64,000 bases of DNA from Oscillospiraceae bacterium (GCA_910574635.1 CAJTCG010000014.1:1-64000), one strand, 5' to 3'; shown: positions 25,162-33,901, counted from the first letter of the stretch. The notes: generated by a model from the letters alone, not told the origin. Numbers and translations: made by a program.

Positions 25162-26030
25162 ATCATTCCGCTCCTTTGCTGTTGGGGGTGCAGGTTATTT
25201 TTCAGGAATTCCAATTCCAGGCTCTGAATTTCGGGCTGGCTGAAATCCGGGGAGGCGTGGCCCGCCCCCTCCAGCAGGACGAGTTCCGCCGGGACCTGGC
25301 TCTGAGCGAGCTGGTCGTGGAACAGGATGCTCTGCTGGTGCGGTACCAGGCGGTCCTCCGTCCCGTGCAGCAGCAGGAAGGGAACGGAGTCCGCGGCGAT
25401 GTAACGCGTGGGGCTGGCCTCGATCAGCGTAAGCATGTCCTGGTTTTTCAAAAACTCCCAAACAACGGACTGTCCCTCCGTGTTCTTTTCCGTGGAGAGG
25501 GTGACCATCAGCTTGGGGAAGTCGTAGATGCCATAGAGGCAGATTGCCCCGGAGACCGTGTCCGGGATATCCGGGTACTCCGCGCCGCGGAATTTGGCCC
25601 TCCCTCCGGTCAGGGCCGCCATCGCCGCCAGGTAGGCACCCGCCGAGCCGCCGCAGACATAGACATGTTCCGGGTCAATGTGGAACTGATCGGCGTGGAG
25701 CCTCAAAAAACGGATGGCCGTGCGGACATCCTCAATCTGGGCGGGGAAACCGTCGTGGGCGGTGGTTCGGTACCCGATGCTGGCCACCATGAAGCCGTTT
25801 TCGGCAAAGAAGGCCAGTTCCGGGAGATGGCGGTCCGGCGCGGAGATTCGCCAGCCTCCTCCTCCGATGTAGACCAGGAGGGGAAACCGTTCACCGCCGC
25901 CGATGGGCGAGATCAAATGCAGCTGGAGCGGGAGCGCCATGGCGCGGGCCGTCCGCGCCTGTGTATAGGTGATCCCGCAGTACATCCGCGTGTCATAGCG
26001 GACCCTGGAAACCGATCGTTGTTGAATCAT
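25158..26030 (-). CDS. Alpha/beta hydrolase (acetyl-esterase-like)
   Basis: 290 residues. Oxyanion-hole GGGGWRISAPD (about 56-66), nucleophile elbow VCGGSAGAYLAAM (about 109-121, Ser in GGSAG), acid segment LLLHGTEDRLVPHQQS (about 222-237) and the catalytic His in GAGHASPDF (about 258-266) make a complete triad of the hormone-sensitive-lipase/BD-FAE-like branch. It probably removes an acyl group from the imported compound. No signal peptide, so it acts in the cytosol after uptake. AAAGGAC precedes the ATG. Confidence 0.88.
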   Translation of the reverse strand: MIQQRSVSRVRYDTRMYCGITYTQARTARAMALPLQLHLISPIGGGERFPLLVYIGGGGWRISAPDRHLPELAFFAENGFMVASIGYRTTAHDGFPAQIEDVRTAIRFLRLHADQFHIDPEHVYVCGGSAGAYLAAMAALTGGRAKFRGAEYPDIPDTVSGAICLYGIYDFPKLMVTLSTEKNTEGQSVVWEFLKNQDMLTLIEASPTRYIAADSVPFLLLHGTEDRLVPHQQSILFHDQLAQSQVPAELVLLEGAGHASPDFSQPEIQSLELEFLKNNLHPQQQRSGMI

Positions 26031-26081
26031 GGCGTGTCCTTTCCGTTGTCGTTGGACGGAGGGCCCCGGCCGCCGGGGCTG

Positions 26082-27188
26082 TTACAGGGCGGCGGCCATC
26101 TGGGCGAGAGCCTCCTCCAAGGAGGCGGCCTTGAAAATGGGCATGGAGGAGGAGAACATCAGGTTGATGGGGTAGTCGAAATTCTCCGCATTGCGTCCGC
26201 ACTCGTCCCGATACTCCCGCTGGCTTCCGTAGTTAGGGATGCGCTCCTTCATGATCCTGGTGTCGCCCATATAGCCGAAGAGCTTTTTTCCAAGCTGGAA
26301 GCCCATCCCGCATTCAAAGCTCACGTCCGTGCTGGGCTCAAAGCCCCGGAAATCGTTCAGGTCGGCGAGGACGATGTCACAGTCCCGCACGTGCCTCTGG
26401 AGGCGGTAGAACTGCCTGGCGGCCCGCTGGTACAGGTTTTCCCCGGCGGCCTCCGGCTCTCCCCGGGCCGGGTTCAGGGGGGTTATGGCGTCAAAGCCGT
26501 ACTCCCGGCAAAGACGCTTCCATCCGGCGTATTCCGCCTCGGCGTCCTGGTCATATCGGGCGGGCCCTGCCAGATAGACGGCGGGGCGCTGGTTCCGAAG
26601 GGGCGGCAGCTCCTCCCGGACCGGGACGGAGGGGCGCAGGACGCGGTCCTTGTTCTCCTGCTCGATATCCAGGGCCAGCAGTCCCAGACAGTCCTGAAAG
26701 GACCCCTCCAGAATCTTGCAGGACCCGAAGATGGCGGGGGAGAAGGGAAGGTCCGGGTAGGGCAGGACCCGGCCCCCGGCGTCCCGAACGGCGCCGTCTT
26801 GCAGGGAGACGCCCTGCTGCTTCCACACGATGGACCGCTTGTCCCGGGTGAAGCCGTAACAGCGCAGGCCCCTGGCGTAGGCCATGCCCAGCTCGAAGAT
26901 AGAGCCGCCGTCCGGCTCGGAGCCGCGGAAGGCCTCCAGGTCCACCAGAATGGCGGTGGACTCGTTCATGCACCTGGCGCAGTTGCGGAAAATCTCGTCG
27001 GCGTTTTTCCGCAGGTCCTCGTGGGTCAGGTCCAAGGGGTTGTCGCTGGGCATGACTACACGGAACCCGTAGTATTCCGCCTGGAGCCGCATGGCGTTCC
27101 AGAGAGTGTAGCCGTTCGTGTAAAAGCATTCGGGCCCGGCGATATAAAGCGTTTCCTTTTCAAACAGCCTCAGCGCTTCATCATACAT
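26082..27188 (-). CDS. Duplicated nucleoside 2-deoxyribosyltransferase-like protein
   Basis: 368 residues composed of two tandem NDT-like Rossmann domains. Domain 1 opens with LYIAGPECFYTNGYTLWNA and contains ESTAILVDLEAFRGSEPD and ELGMAYARG; domain 2 opens near residue 205 with AVYLAGPARYDQDAEAEYAG and contains CDIVLADLNDFRGFEPSTD and ECGMGFQLGKK. NDTs are about 150-160 residues, so this is an internal duplication or fusion. The family cleaves or transfers N-glycosidic bonds of 2-deoxynucleosides; some members hydrolyse. It follows the nucleoside hydrolase gene, supporting a nucleoside-type substrate. Confidence 0.85.
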   Translation of the reverse strand: MYDEALRLFEKETLYIAGPECFYTNGYTLWNAMRLQAEYYGFRVVMPSDNPLDLTHEDLRKNADEIFRNCARCMNESTAILVDLEAFRGSEPDGGSIFELGMAYARGLRCYGFTRDKRSIVWKQQGVSLQDGAVRDAGGRVLPYPDLPFSPAIFGSCKILEGSFQDCLGLLALDIEQENKDRVLRPSVPVREELPPLRNQRPAVYLAGPARYDQDAEAEYAGWKRLCREYGFDAITPLNPARGEPEAAGENLYQRAARQFYRLQRHVRDCDIVLADLNDFRGFEPSTDVSFECGMGFQLGKKLFGYMGDTRIMKERIPNYGSQREYRDECGRNAENFDYPINLMFSSSMPIFKAASLEEALAQMAAAL

Positions 27189-27210
27189 AACCGAAAGCTC
27201 CTTTCCGATA

Positions 27211-28164
27211 TTACGCCAAAACCAGTTTCATCAAAAGCCGGAGAAAGCGCTGGTGATCTGCGCGACGGGCGATGTGGATCAGGGGGAGCTGCTCCCAAAC
27301 GAAATGGTGCCGGGCGTCCAGGACTGTCATGCCCAGGGTCAGAGAACCCGCCGTCTCGACGCCCACGTGGCCCTCGAAAGTCTCCACCAGGGTGGGGTCG
27401 ATGGCGCAGCCCACCGCCATGCAGTCGATGACGGTGCAGTAGGCCTCAAAGCCCCGGCTGTTGACGAATCGGATGGCCTGGCGAAGGAACCCCGCCTCCT
27501 TGTTGGGGCTCTTCTCCAGTGCCGCGATGTCCGCCTCGGTCAGGTTCACATCAAAGTGGGTGGCCACGTCCAGACCCAGGGCCGTCAGCTTGACACCGGA
27601 CCGATAAACCAGGTCCGCCGCCTCCGGATCGACATACACGTTCCACTCGCTCATGGGGGTGTCCCCCGTGGCGTTGGCCCAGGCGCAGGCGTTCAGGCCG
27701 AAGGCACCGGTGATGGCGATGATTTCCCGGATCATGCCCTTGATCTCCGGGGCCTTCTGCATGGCTATGGCCAGGTTGCTCATGGGCCCGGTGCACAGGA
27801 TGGTGATTTCCCCGGGGGCGGCCTTCACCAGATCAATCAGAAGGTCCACCGCGTGCTTTTCGCAGGGGCGCGCCGCCGGTTCCGGCAGGAAGTTTTCCGC
27901 TTGTCCGTCCTCGCCGTGGGTAAAGGGGTCCCGGGGGGAGGGGCGGACCATGGGGCTCTCCATCCCCTTGGCTACGGGGATGTCCGTTCTTCCCAGGAGC
28001 TCCAAGGTTTTCAGGGCGTTGACGCAGGTGATTCCGGCGGGGTAGTTTCCGTTCACAGTGGTGACCGCCAGAAGGTCCAGCTCAGGGGCTTTGCAGGCCA
28101 TTACGATTGCCATGGAATCATCCATGCCCGGATCGCAGTCCAAAATGATCTTCTTTTGTTTCAT
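27211..28164 (-). CDS. Nucleoside hydrolase (inosine-uridine preferring family)
   Basis: 317 residues from ATG 28164 with AAGGAG 5 bases upstream. The Ca2+-binding N-terminus is IILDCDPGMDDSMAIVMA (DxDPGxDD signature with Cys at the second position), followed by TTVNGNYPAG, CTGPMSNLAIAM, EIIAITGAFG, and the Asn/Glu/Asp loop SEWNVYVDPEAADLV. It hydrolyses the N-glycosidic bond of a nucleoside or analogue into base and sugar. It is the promoter-proximal gene of the 14-gene operon, which ends with adenine deaminase, and is divergent from the LacI regulator at 28446. Confidence 0.93.
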   Translation of the reverse strand: MKQKKIILDCDPGMDDSMAIVMACKAPELDLLAVTTVNGNYPAGITCVNALKTLELLGRTDIPVAKGMESPMVRPSPRDPFTHGEDGQAENFLPEPAARPCEKHAVDLLIDLVKAAPGEITILCTGPMSNLAIAMQKAPEIKGMIREIIAITGAFGLNACAWANATGDTPMSEWNVYVDPEAADLVYRSGVKLTALGLDVATHFDVNLTEADIAALEKSPNKEAGFLRQAIRFVNSRGFEAYCTVIDCMAVGCAIDPTLVETFEGHVGVETAGSLTLGMTVLDARHHFVWEQLPLIHIARRADHQRFLRLLMKLVLA

Positions 28165-28170
28165 AGACAC

Positions 28171-28445
28171 TCCTTATTTTCTGTTAGATAAATATCTGAT
28201 AAATATTTTTTATTTGATAAAACAATAGCATACGGCCTACCGTTTTACAATTCACCAAACAGCTAAACTTTTAATAAAGTTTTTGTGAAAAACGTCATTT
28301 TTTGGAAATGAATGCGTTTGGCATCTGGCGGGATCGGGAGAAAATGGGTCGGTTTTTCCAGAAATATGGAGGTATCTCTTGACGAAACTCTCTGGAAAAG
28401 GTAAGATAACAGTGATAAAATTCGTTTAGCAAATGAGGTGGCGCC
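28171..28445. promoter_or_regulatory. Divergent regulatory region with lacI promoter and operator-like element
   Basis: A plus-strand promoter reads TTGACG (28379-28384), 17 bases, TAAGAT (28402-28407). Just after it GATAAA-attcg-TTTAGC (28414-28430) repeats the arms of the perfect operators at 30533 and 30630 with one extra central base, which suggests autoregulation of the LacI gene. A further dyad, AAACTTT-taat-AAAGTTT (28265-28282), lies on the side of the minus operon. The minus promoter is not clear to me in this AT-rich tract. Confidence 0.55.
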
Positions 28446-29447
28446 GTGAGAGTTAAGGTAAAGGACATTGCCAAGGCGGCGGGCGTCTCGACGACGGCGG
28501 TTTCTCTGGTGCTAAATGGGAAGCCCTCCCGCCTTTCAGACGCGACCAAGGAGAAGATCACCCGGGTGGCCCGGGAGCTGGCCTTCCAGCAGGAATCCCT
28601 TCACTCTGAAAGCGGGGAGCGGGTGAAAACGATGGGGCTGGTGGTGCCGTCTGTCAGCGACCCCTTTTATCTGAATCTGCTGTCCTGTGTCCATAGTTGC
28701 GCGTATGGGTTTGGATACACCGTGTTTACCTGCGTCAGTGAGGAGGACTCGGAGAGGACGTGCAGGGCGGTAGAGAGCCTGGCCACAAAGAACGCGGACG
28801 GGATCCTGCTGGTAGCCCCGGTCACCGTGGAGCACGATGACCGGCTGACCAAGATGCTGAAGACCTTGGTGAGCGGGGCGGTTCCCCTGGTGCTGGTGGA
28901 CCGGGCGGTGTATTCCGTCTTCGGCGATTTTGTGACCACGGACAACAAGTACGGCGGACGGGCCGCGGCGCTCTATCTGGCGGAACGGGGGCACAGCAGA
29001 ATCGGGTATCTGGGCGGGCCCCAGAACGTGTACACCGCCAGAAAGCGTTTTCAGGGCTACCGGGAGGGCTTGGCGGGCAGGAAACTGCCCTACGATGATA
29101 CCCTGACCTTTTTCGGGGACTTCTCCAGGGAGAGCGGTAGGAAGGGGGCCGCGGCACTCTATGAAAGGGGGTGCCGGGCTGTCTTTGCCGCCAATGCGCT
29201 GATGACGGACGGGGCCGTGGAGTTTGCCAGGGACCGGGGCCTGCGAATTCCGGAGGATTTCGTGATTGTGGGTTATGACGCCCCCGGGGCGCAAGTGCCC
29301 TGCGTCTGCCAGAACGTGTCCCTGATGGCGGAGAAGTCCGTGGATCTGCTGATGGAGCAGATTGAGGCCCAGGGGTCCAAAGTCCCTCCCCGAAATTTCT
29401 ATATTACGCCGGTGCTGTCCAACGGGGAGGGACTGTCCGGTTTCTAA
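28446..29447 (+). CDS. LacI-family transcriptional regulator, copy 1
   Basis: 333 residues from a GTG start with GAGGTGG upstream. The N-terminal helix-turn-helix is VKVKDIAKAAGVSTTAVSLV (about 2-21) followed by hinge-helix sequence; the periplasmic-binding-like effector domain contains GLVVPSVSDPFYLNLL, DGILLVAPVTVE, VTTDNKYGGRAAALYL and IGYLGGPQNVYTARKRFQGY. It probably represses both divergent operons and senses a sugar or nucleoside-like ligand. It lies 15 bases ahead of a second LacI gene, with which it is co-transcribed. Confidence 0.93.
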   Translation: MRVKVKDIAKAAGVSTTAVSLVLNGKPSRLSDATKEKITRVARELAFQQESLHSESGERVKTMGLVVPSVSDPFYLNLLSCVHSCAYGFGYTVFTCVSEEDSERTCRAVESLATKNADGILLVAPVTVEHDDRLTKMLKTLVSGAVPLVLVDRAVYSVFGDFVTTDNKYGGRAAALYLAERGHSRIGYLGGPQNVYTARKRFQGYREGLAGRKLPYDDTLTFFGDFSRESGRKGAAALYERGCRAVFAANALMTDGAVEFARDRGLRIPEDFVIVGYDAPGAQVPCVCQNVSLMAEKSVDLLMEQIEAQGSKVPPRNFYITPVLSNGEGLSGF

Positions 29448-29462
29448 AGCAGGGGGACGCTT

Positions 29463-30497
29463 ATGAGGATTACCGCAAAGGACATCGCCAGGGAGGCGGG
29501 CGTGTCGGAGACCACTGTATCGCTGGTTCTGAACGGCCGGCCGGCCCGCATTTCGGAGAAGACGCGAAAGCGCGTGCTGGAGATCGCCGCGAAATACCGC
29601 TTTGCCAGCAACCAGATCGCCGTGTCGCTGGCAACCCGAAAGACCTACACACTGGGAATCATCCTGCCGAATTTGACGAATCCGCTGTTCCCGCGTCTAG
29701 CTGCCGGGGTGGAGAAGCACGCACAAAAAAACGACTATGCGCTGTTCCTCTGTAACTGCGAGGAGAGCGCCTCCTTATTCCTGCACTATCTGGAGGTGCT
29801 GCAAAGGCGGTGCACCGACGGGTTGATTGTGCTCCTCCCCAGCGAGGTGGACGAGAGGCCGGACCAGTTCTATCAAAAGGTCCACGAGGCCTTGTCGGCC
29901 TCCCAGGTACCGGTGGTTTTGGTGGAGCGGAGGATGAAAGACCATCCCTGTGATTTTGTATGTATTGACAACCGAAGGGGCGGGGAATTAGCCACGGAAT
30001 ACCTCCTCTCCATGGGACACACAAGAATCGGCCACATTACGGGAACTCCGTTTTTCGCGGAAAGGACCAGAGGCTACAAGGATGCCTTGGAGAGCTGCGG
30101 GATTTCCGTGGAGCCGCGCTGGATGGCGGAGGGGGACTTTTCCATCGAATCTGGATACCGGGGGGCAAGGAGGCTGCTGGCGGAACGTGTGACGGCCATT
30201 TTCGCCGGAAACGACGAGATGGCGCTGGGTGTGTCGAAGGCCGCTACGGAGGCGGGCCTGCGAATCCCGGAGGACTTGTCGCTGGTGGGCTTTGACGACA
30301 ATCCAATCGCGAAGGTTATGCCGGTCCCACTGACCACTATCCTGCAGCCCGGCGAGACCATGGGGGAAAAGGCCTGCGAGGTTCTCCTGGACCGGCTTTC
30401 CAATCCTGACGAGGAAAGGGAGCCACAGGACTTCCTCTTTGATCCCGTGCTAATTACGCGGCGCTCCGTCTGCCCGCCCGCTGGAAAAAACTGTTGA
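29463..30497 (+). CDS. LacI-family transcriptional regulator, copy 2
   Basis: 344 residues; helix-turn-helix RITAKDIAREAGVSETTVSL (2-21), effector domain with GIILPNLTNPLFPRLAAGVE, DGLIVLLPSEVDE, VCIDNRRGGELATEYLL, RIGHITGTPFFAERTRGYKD and GFDDNPIAKVMPVPLTTI. It differs enough from copy 1 to have a separate ligand or target. The promoter of the next operon (30494-30522) overlaps its stop codon, and two perfect LacI-type operators follow, so one of the two regulators very likely acts there. Confidence 0.93.
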   Translation: MRITAKDIAREAGVSETTVSLVLNGRPARISEKTRKRVLEIAAKYRFASNQIAVSLATRKTYTLGIILPNLTNPLFPRLAAGVEKHAQKNDYALFLCNCEESASLFLHYLEVLQRRCTDGLIVLLPSEVDERPDQFYQKVHEALSASQVPVVLVERRMKDHPCDFVCIDNRRGGELATEYLLSMGHTRIGHITGTPFFAERTRGYKDALESCGISVEPRWMAEGDFSIESGYRGARRLLAERVTAIFAGNDEMALGVSKAATEAGLRIPEDLSLVGFDDNPIAKVMPVPLTTILQPGETMGEKACEVLLDRLSNPDEEREPQDFLFDPVLITRRSVCPPAGKNC

Positions 30498-30522
30498 CAA
30501 AGTGAGAGGAAGGCTGTATGAT
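30494..30522 (+). promoter_or_regulatory. Consensus promoter of the second transporter operon
   Basis: TTGACA (30494-30499), a 17-base spacer and TATGAT (30517-30522) form a near-consensus vegetative promoter whose -35 box overlaps the end of the second LacI gene. The first operator starts 11 bases after the -10 box, covering the transcription start region. Confidence 0.8.
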
Positions 30523-30532
30523 GGGAATATCA

Positions 30533-30548
30533 GATAAAGCGCTTTAGC
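30533..30548 (+). promoter_or_regulatory. LacI-type operator O1
   Basis: GATAAAGCGCTTTAGC with the perfect palindromic core TAAAGCGCTTTA and the central CG typical of LacI-family sites. It sits immediately downstream of the -10 box. Its exact reverse complement occurs at 30630-30645. Confidence 0.8.
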
Positions 30549-30578
30549 AAAAACGGTATATGGAGATTCCCCAAAAGC

Positions 30579-30618
30579 GGGGCACATAAAGCGTGGCGGA
30601 TTTTATGTGCCCCTTTTT
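30579..30618 (+). terminator. Terminator-like hairpin in the operon leader
   Basis: GGGGCACATAAA (30579-30590) and TTTATGTGCCCC (30602-30613) form a 12-bp stem followed by TTTTT. It lies downstream of the promoter and between the two operators, upstream of the binding-protein gene, so transcripts from 30494 must pass it. It may terminate leaking transcription from the LacI genes or act as an attenuator. Confidence 0.7.
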
Positions 30619-30629
30619 CACACCTGTTT

Positions 30630-30645
30630 GCTAAAGCGCTTTATC
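30630..30645 (-). promoter_or_regulatory. LacI-type operator O2 (inverted copy of O1)
   Basis: GCTAAAGCGCTTTATC, the exact reverse complement of O1, centred 97 bases downstream of it. Two identical sites at this distance suit looping by a tetrameric or paired LacI-type repressor, or a roadblock to elongation. Confidence 0.78.
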
Positions 30646-30694
30646 AAAAACCGGTTTCGGCTTTTGAAACCAGAACATGAAAAGGAGAGAAGTT

Positions 30695-32071
30695 ATGAAA
30701 AAGCTGTTTGTCTTGATTGCTGCCTGGACGCTGGTCCTGGGGATCCTGACGGGCTGCGGCGGGGGCCAGCCCTCCTCCGCACCGGCTCCGGAAAAAGGAA
30801 ACGAGATTGAGCTGGTCCTGTGGCACAACCGCAGCGGCACCAATGGGGAAACCGTGGACGCCCTGGTGGAAGAGTATAACAGCACCATTGGGGCGGAAAA
30901 GGGCGTCAAGGTGGTTTCCGTGCGGCAGGACGACTCTATCGTTTCCAGTTTTAAAACCCTTCTCTACGCCAAGGACATGGAGAACATGCCGGACCTGGCT
31001 ACGCTGTACGCCGGAGACGTGGAATACGCCAGCACGGTGAGCTGCATCGAGCCATTGGACGAGCGGATAGCCAACGACCCCGATTTCCACGCCGAGGACA
31101 TGGTGCAGTCCCTGATGAGCACCTATAATTATCAGGGGACCCAGTACAGCCTCCCCTTCCACGGGGACACTATGATCATGTACTACAACAAGACCGCCTT
31201 TGAAAAAGCGGGACTAGATCCAGAGGCACCCCCCACAACCATCGAGGAGATGGCCGCCTGCGCGGAGAAACTCCTGATCAAGGATGGGGAGACGGTGAAG
31301 CAGTACGCTATTACCCTGGGTCTCCAAAACTGCTATCTGAACAACTGGATTGCTAACCAGGGGGATGTCTACTACCTGGGCAACAACGAGGCCGGGCGCA
31401 CGGGAAGAATGACCGAGGTGACCTTTGACAAGGACGGGACCATGCTGACGCTTCTGAACGAGTGGCAGAAGGTCCTGGACACCGGAGCGGTTCAAAGCGT
31501 GGACTCCGGAGACCAGCCAAAGGACGAGTTCATCTCCGGCCTGAGCGCCATGTTCATCGGCGGTAACTGGGCCATGACTTCCATCGAGGAGGGCGCGGCG
31601 GAGACCGGCTTTGAGCTGGGGGTCTGCCCCATGCCCAAGGTGCGGGAGAGCGACATCGGGGGAAGTTGCCCCGGCGGCACCTCCCTGTATATGATCGACA
31701 AGGGGTCCAAGGATCGCACGGACGCCGCCTGGGATTTCATGAAGTGGTGGACCTCCGCCGAGACCCAGGCCAGATTCTGCATGAAGACGAAATACATCCC
31801 CGTGAATGCCAAGGCCCTGGCGGACCAGGAGATACAAACTTGGCTGAAGGAGAATCCCCAGTATAGTGTCGCCTTTGACGTGCTGAGCCAGTCGGACCCC
31901 CGTATCCAGGAGCAGCTGGCCCCCACCCAGCAGGAGTTCCAGACGATTTTCCAGGACACCTGCCTGCAGTGGGCCAACGGCGAGCTGACCGCGGAGCAGT
32001 GCGTTCAGATCATGGCGGAGAAGTGCAACGCGGCTCTGGATGAGTTTAACGCAGCGAATCCTGTGGGATAA
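30695..32071 (+). CDS. Extracellular solute-binding lipoprotein (system B)
   Basis: 458 residues from ATG 30695 with AAAGGAGAG 6 bases upstream; an upstream in-frame ATG at 30677 lacks a binding site. Signal peptide with lipobox LGILTGCGG, then a family-1 binding protein: IELVLWHNRSGTNGETVDAL, LDPEAPPTTIEEMAACAEKL, MTEVTFDKDGTMLTLL, GGSCPGGTSLYMID, LAPTQQEFQTIFQD. It is clearly homologous over its full length to system A (19535-20950). It receives the solute for the permease pair that follows and is the first gene after the operator pair. Confidence 0.93.
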   Translation: MKKLFVLIAAWTLVLGILTGCGGGQPSSAPAPEKGNEIELVLWHNRSGTNGETVDALVEEYNSTIGAEKGVKVVSVRQDDSIVSSFKTLLYAKDMENMPDLATLYAGDVEYASTVSCIEPLDERIANDPDFHAEDMVQSLMSTYNYQGTQYSLPFHGDTMIMYYNKTAFEKAGLDPEAPPTTIEEMAACAEKLLIKDGETVKQYAITLGLQNCYLNNWIANQGDVYYLGNNEAGRTGRMTEVTFDKDGTMLTLLNEWQKVLDTGAVQSVDSGDQPKDEFISGLSAMFIGGNWAMTSIEEGAAETGFELGVCPMPKVRESDIGGSCPGGTSLYMIDKGSKDRTDAAWDFMKWWTSAETQARFCMKTKYIPVNAKALADQEIQTWLKENPQYSVAFDVLSQSDPRIQEQLAPTQQEFQTIFQDTCLQWANGELTAEQCVQIMAEKCNAALDEFNAANPVG

Positions 32072-32201
32072 CGAGATTTGTCAGAAGAAAAACACGGGTC
32101 CGGCGGGAGACCGCCGGACCGTGTCCCCGCTGGAGAGATGGGCGGCCCATTGGGGCGCCATCTTTCCAGCAGGGACGATCAAAAGGGGAGGAGGATGCCC
32201 G

Positions 32202-33059
32202 ATGAGAAAGAAGCACGGCTTGGCGCCGTATGCTTACCTCTTTTTTTCCATGCTGTTTATCATTGGATTCATTTATTATCCCGCGATAAAAACCATGTTC
32301 AAGAGCCTGTATCTGGTGAATGCGGAGAACCATCCCGTGGCCTTTGTGGGTCTGGAAAACTACCGGACCCTCTTCTCGGACCCGGAGTTTCGCGGCGCGG
32401 TCCGCGTCACCTTTCAGTATGCGCTGTGTTCCGTCCCGCTGACGATTGTCATCGCCTATGCCCTGGCGCTGATCTCAGCCAAAAAGAGGCGGCTGTCCAG
32501 GCTCTACGAGCTTTTGTACGCGCTTCCCATGGCGGTGTCCATGTCCGTTGCCTGCGTGGTTTTTCGGATTCTGTTCAACGGGAACCTGGGACTGATCAAC
32601 CACATTTTCGGATGGAGTATCCAGTGGTTTACGGATAAAAACTATACGCTGGTGGTGCTGATCGTCATTGGCGTGTGGCTGGAGATCGGAATGAACTATC
32701 TGTTCCTGCTCTCGGCGGTGCGGGGCGTGAACCGGGACTTGCTGGAGGCGGCGGAGCTGGATGGGGCCTCCGCTCTGAAAAAAGTCCGGTACATCTACAC
32801 ACCCCTGATTTCACCCACGGTGTTCTACCTGTTCTGTGTGGACATGGGTGCGGCGCTGATGATGTCCGGCCCGGTAATTATCCTGACCAACGGCGGGCCC
32901 AACGGCGCCACGACGACCATGATTTATTACATGTACCGCAAGGGCTTCTATATCTTCAACTATGGGCTGTCCTACGCCTCGGCAGTAGTGGCCTTTGCTA
33001 TTGGCTTCATTGTGATTTTGGTCGCCTTTGTCTGGGAGCGCAAGGGGGTGCAATATTGA
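32202..33059 (+). CDS. CUT1 sugar ABC transporter permease, MalF/UgpA type (system B)
   Basis: 285 residues from ATG 32202, preceded by GGGGAGGAGG; upstream in-frame codons encode no plausible N-terminus. Six membrane helices, first PYAYLFFSMLFIIGFIYYP. EAA-type loop VNRDLLEAAELDGASALKKV (about 192-211). Paralogue of 18533-19441. A 130-base gap separates it from the binding-protein gene. Confidence 0.9.
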   Translation: MRKKHGLAPYAYLFFSMLFIIGFIYYPAIKTMFKSLYLVNAENHPVAFVGLENYRTLFSDPEFRGAVRVTFQYALCSVPLTIVIAYALALISAKKRRLSRLYELLYALPMAVSMSVACVVFRILFNGNLGLINHIFGWSIQWFTDKNYTLVVLIVIGVWLEIGMNYLFLLSAVRGVNRDLLEAAELDGASALKKVRYIYTPLISPTVFYLFCVDMGAALMMSGPVIILTNGGPNGATTTMIYYMYRKGFYIFNYGLSYASAVVAFAIGFIVILVAFVWERKGVQY

Positions 33060-33061
33060 CC

Positions 33062-33889
33062 ATGACAAAGCTCAGACGGACGAAAAGCGCGCTGCTACAG
33101 GTGTTGTTTGTGGTGATTGGAGTCGCCATTGCCTTCCCCGTTCTGTATGCACTCTGCGCTTCCTTCATGAAGCCCACGGAGATCGTGGGCCTGAACCCCA
33201 AAGTGATCCCCACCGGAGGCAGCCTGAGAAATTATCTGGAGGTGTTTGAGACCACCAATATCCTGCGCCAGTCCTGGAACTCCATTGTGATCACGGTGGT
33301 GACCACGTTCCTGCGTCTGTTTGTGGCGGCCCTGGCGGCGTATGCTTTCGCCTTTTTTGACTTTCCGGGAAAACGCTTGTTTTTCTATCTGACCATTTGC
33401 ACCATGCTGATCCCCGGGGAGGCCACACTGCTGACCAATTACGAGACCGTGTCGGGCCTGGGCCTGGTGAACCGGTACATGGGATCCATCATTATGTTCA
33501 TCGGCTCTGGGACTGCGGTCTTCATCATCCGTCAATATTTTCTGAATCTGCCGAGGACCCTGTACGAGTCTGCGGTCATTGACGGCTGCGGGAGCTTCCG
33601 CTTTTTCCTCACCATCGTTCTCCCTCTGTCGAAGCCGGTGCTCTCTGCCTCCGCTATCAATGGCTTTGTGCAGATCTGGAACCAATATCTCTGGCCCAAG
33701 CTCATCGCCACCAGACCGGAGATGTTCACGGTCCAGGTGGGGCTGGCGCAGCTAAACTCGACGGAGGGTTCGGCCTACGGTGTCATTCTTGCCGCGGCGG
33801 TGGTGGCACTGATTCCGACCTTGGTGTTTTTCGTTGTCTTCCAAAAACAGATTGCCGGGGGGATGATTGCCGGTTCCATCAAGGAATAA
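33062..33889 (+). CDS. CUT1 sugar ABC transporter permease, MalG type (system B)
   Basis: 275 residues from ATG 33062, two bases after the stop of the first permease. Six helices, first LLQVLFVVIGVAIAFPVLYA; EAA-type loop LPRTLYESAVIDGCGSFRFF (about 164-183) followed by IVLPLSKPVL. It completes the membrane part of importer B. As with system A, no ATP-binding subunit is encoded in the window. Confidence 0.92.
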   Translation: MTKLRRTKSALLQVLFVVIGVAIAFPVLYALCASFMKPTEIVGLNPKVIPTGGSLRNYLEVFETTNILRQSWNSIVITVVTTFLRLFVAALAAYAFAFFDFPGKRLFFYLTICTMLIPGEATLLTNYETVSGLGLVNRYMGSIIMFIGSGTAVFIIRQYFLNLPRTLYESAVIDGCGSFRFFLTIVLPLSKPVLSASAINGFVQIWNQYLWPKLIATRPEMFTVQVGLAQLNSTEGSAYGVILAAAVVALIPTLVFFVVFQKQIAGGMIAGSIKE

Positions 33890-33901
33890 AAAGGAGTGCC
33901 T

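Noticed and set aside
24043-25227. A 394-codon plus-strand frame opposite the second SIS gene
   Set aside because: Antisense shadow of the SIS gene; no binding site and no recognisable fold.
25176-27431. A 751-codon open frame on the plus strand across the hydrolase and deoxyribosyltransferase genes
   Set aside because: It is the antisense of well-supported minus-strand genes with complete catalytic motifs; its translation is low-complexity Gly/Pro/Arg-rich, as expected for GC-rich shadow frames.
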